Of a DNA stretch of 32,924 nucleotides, positions 32,923 through 32,924 are shown in pieces. Every line of letters starts with the position of its first letter. The stretch's first letter is position 1. A program made the position numbers and the translations under genes. Source of the stretch: an uncultured Flavobacteriales bacterium (GTDB taxonomy: Bacteria > Bacteroidota > Bacteroidia > UBA10329); assembly GCA_937900875.1 (NCBI GenBank), contig CALCGD010000239.1, forward strand, positions 1 through 32,924, given 5' to 3'. A model generated the notes under the pieces. The model was given only the letters and a program-made list of their open reading frames with translations. It was not told the origin of the DNA and searched no databases.

Positions 32923-32924
32923 AC

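Larger units (their letters stand above)
32525..32924. other. non-coding, palindrome-rich region at the element edge of the window
   Basis: No convincing gene is present on either strand in these 400 bp. The region holds the 16-bp palindrome at 32555, the CACTGGTC copies, and two perfect TTTTCGAAAA palindromes at 32714-32723 and 32754-32763 (40 bp apart). It also holds a nested inverted repeat: 32773-32785 with 32836-32848, 13 positions with 2 mismatches, enclosing CATGCTG at 32805-32811 with CAGCATG at 32829-32835. This density is unlike the other intergenic gaps in the window. It could hold operators, a recombination site or a replication or transfer origin. Confidence 0.5.

Noticed and set aside
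1-32924. CRISPR array or insertion sequence
   Set aside because: No regularly spaced direct repeats and no transposase gene or terminal repeats were seen; the CACTGGTC copies are unevenly spaced and in mixed orientation.

Overview
The window looks like a chromosomal segment of a Bacteroidota bacterium, most likely of the class Flavobacteriia or a close relative. The evidence is two secreted proteins with C-terminal type IX secretion (T9SS) sorting-like domains, a Bacteroidota-style LptD, the LIC_10190 membrane family, and tightly packed housekeeping operons with TAATG or ATGA junctions. There is little Shine-Dalgarno signal, and several genes carry the Bacteroidota -7 promoter box TAnnTTTG. 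Base composition is moderately AT-rich (about 40% GC in a core line I counted by hand).

Layout. 1-2659 (+): 3' end of lptD, then a polytopic LIC_10190-family protein. 2648-7484 (-): an operon dapD, family 9 glycosyltransferase, cca, pRiA4b-ORF3-like gene, miaA. 7533-9063 (+): ruvX, def, TPR lipoprotein, ending in a bidirectional terminator shared with a Met-rich secreted protein (9119-9823, -). 9917-13208 (+): phosphohexomutase, NRDE protein, mazG. 13211-16531 (-): a secreted propeller-like T9SS protein, a 2-Cys peroxiredoxin with its own promoter and terminator, a ZIP metal transporter and a SAM methyltransferase. 16722-17727 (+): a two-gene SiaB kinase / SiaC phosphoprotein switch. 17808-20931 (-): M43 metalloprotease, purine nucleoside phosphorylase, lpxK. 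20989-24392 (+): Nif3-like protein, zinc-ribbon coiled-coil protein, TPR protein. 24389-27411 (-): FadL/OmpP1-like outer-membrane protein and a Tyr/Gly/Asn-rich secreted protein. 27519-29683 (+): proS and an unknown gene. 29745-29819 (+): tRNA-Glu.

From the tRNA-Glu gene to the right edge the character changes to what looks like one end of an integrated mobile element. A large serine recombinase gene (29779-31329, -) runs antisense through the tRNA terminator and into the tRNA gene. Upstream of it lie a 58-codon overlapping ORF, a regulator-like protein with a MerR-type N-terminal helix-turn-helix (31544-32500, -), and about 400 bp of non-coding DNA rich in short palindromes and repeats (CACTGGTC motifs, paired TTTTCGAAAA, a 16-bp perfect palindrome). 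Two hand-counted lines inside the regulator gene are 47-48% GC. The far end and any cargo of the element lie outside the window.

The core genes are ordinary envelope (lptD, lpxK, heptosyltransferase-like, dapD), RNA modification and translation (miaA, cca, def, proS, tRNA-Glu) and nucleotide-hygiene (mazG, PNP) functions. The parts most worth a second look are the recombinase/tRNA-Glu junction with its repeat-rich region, the SiaB/SiaC pair, and a few uncharacterised proteins.
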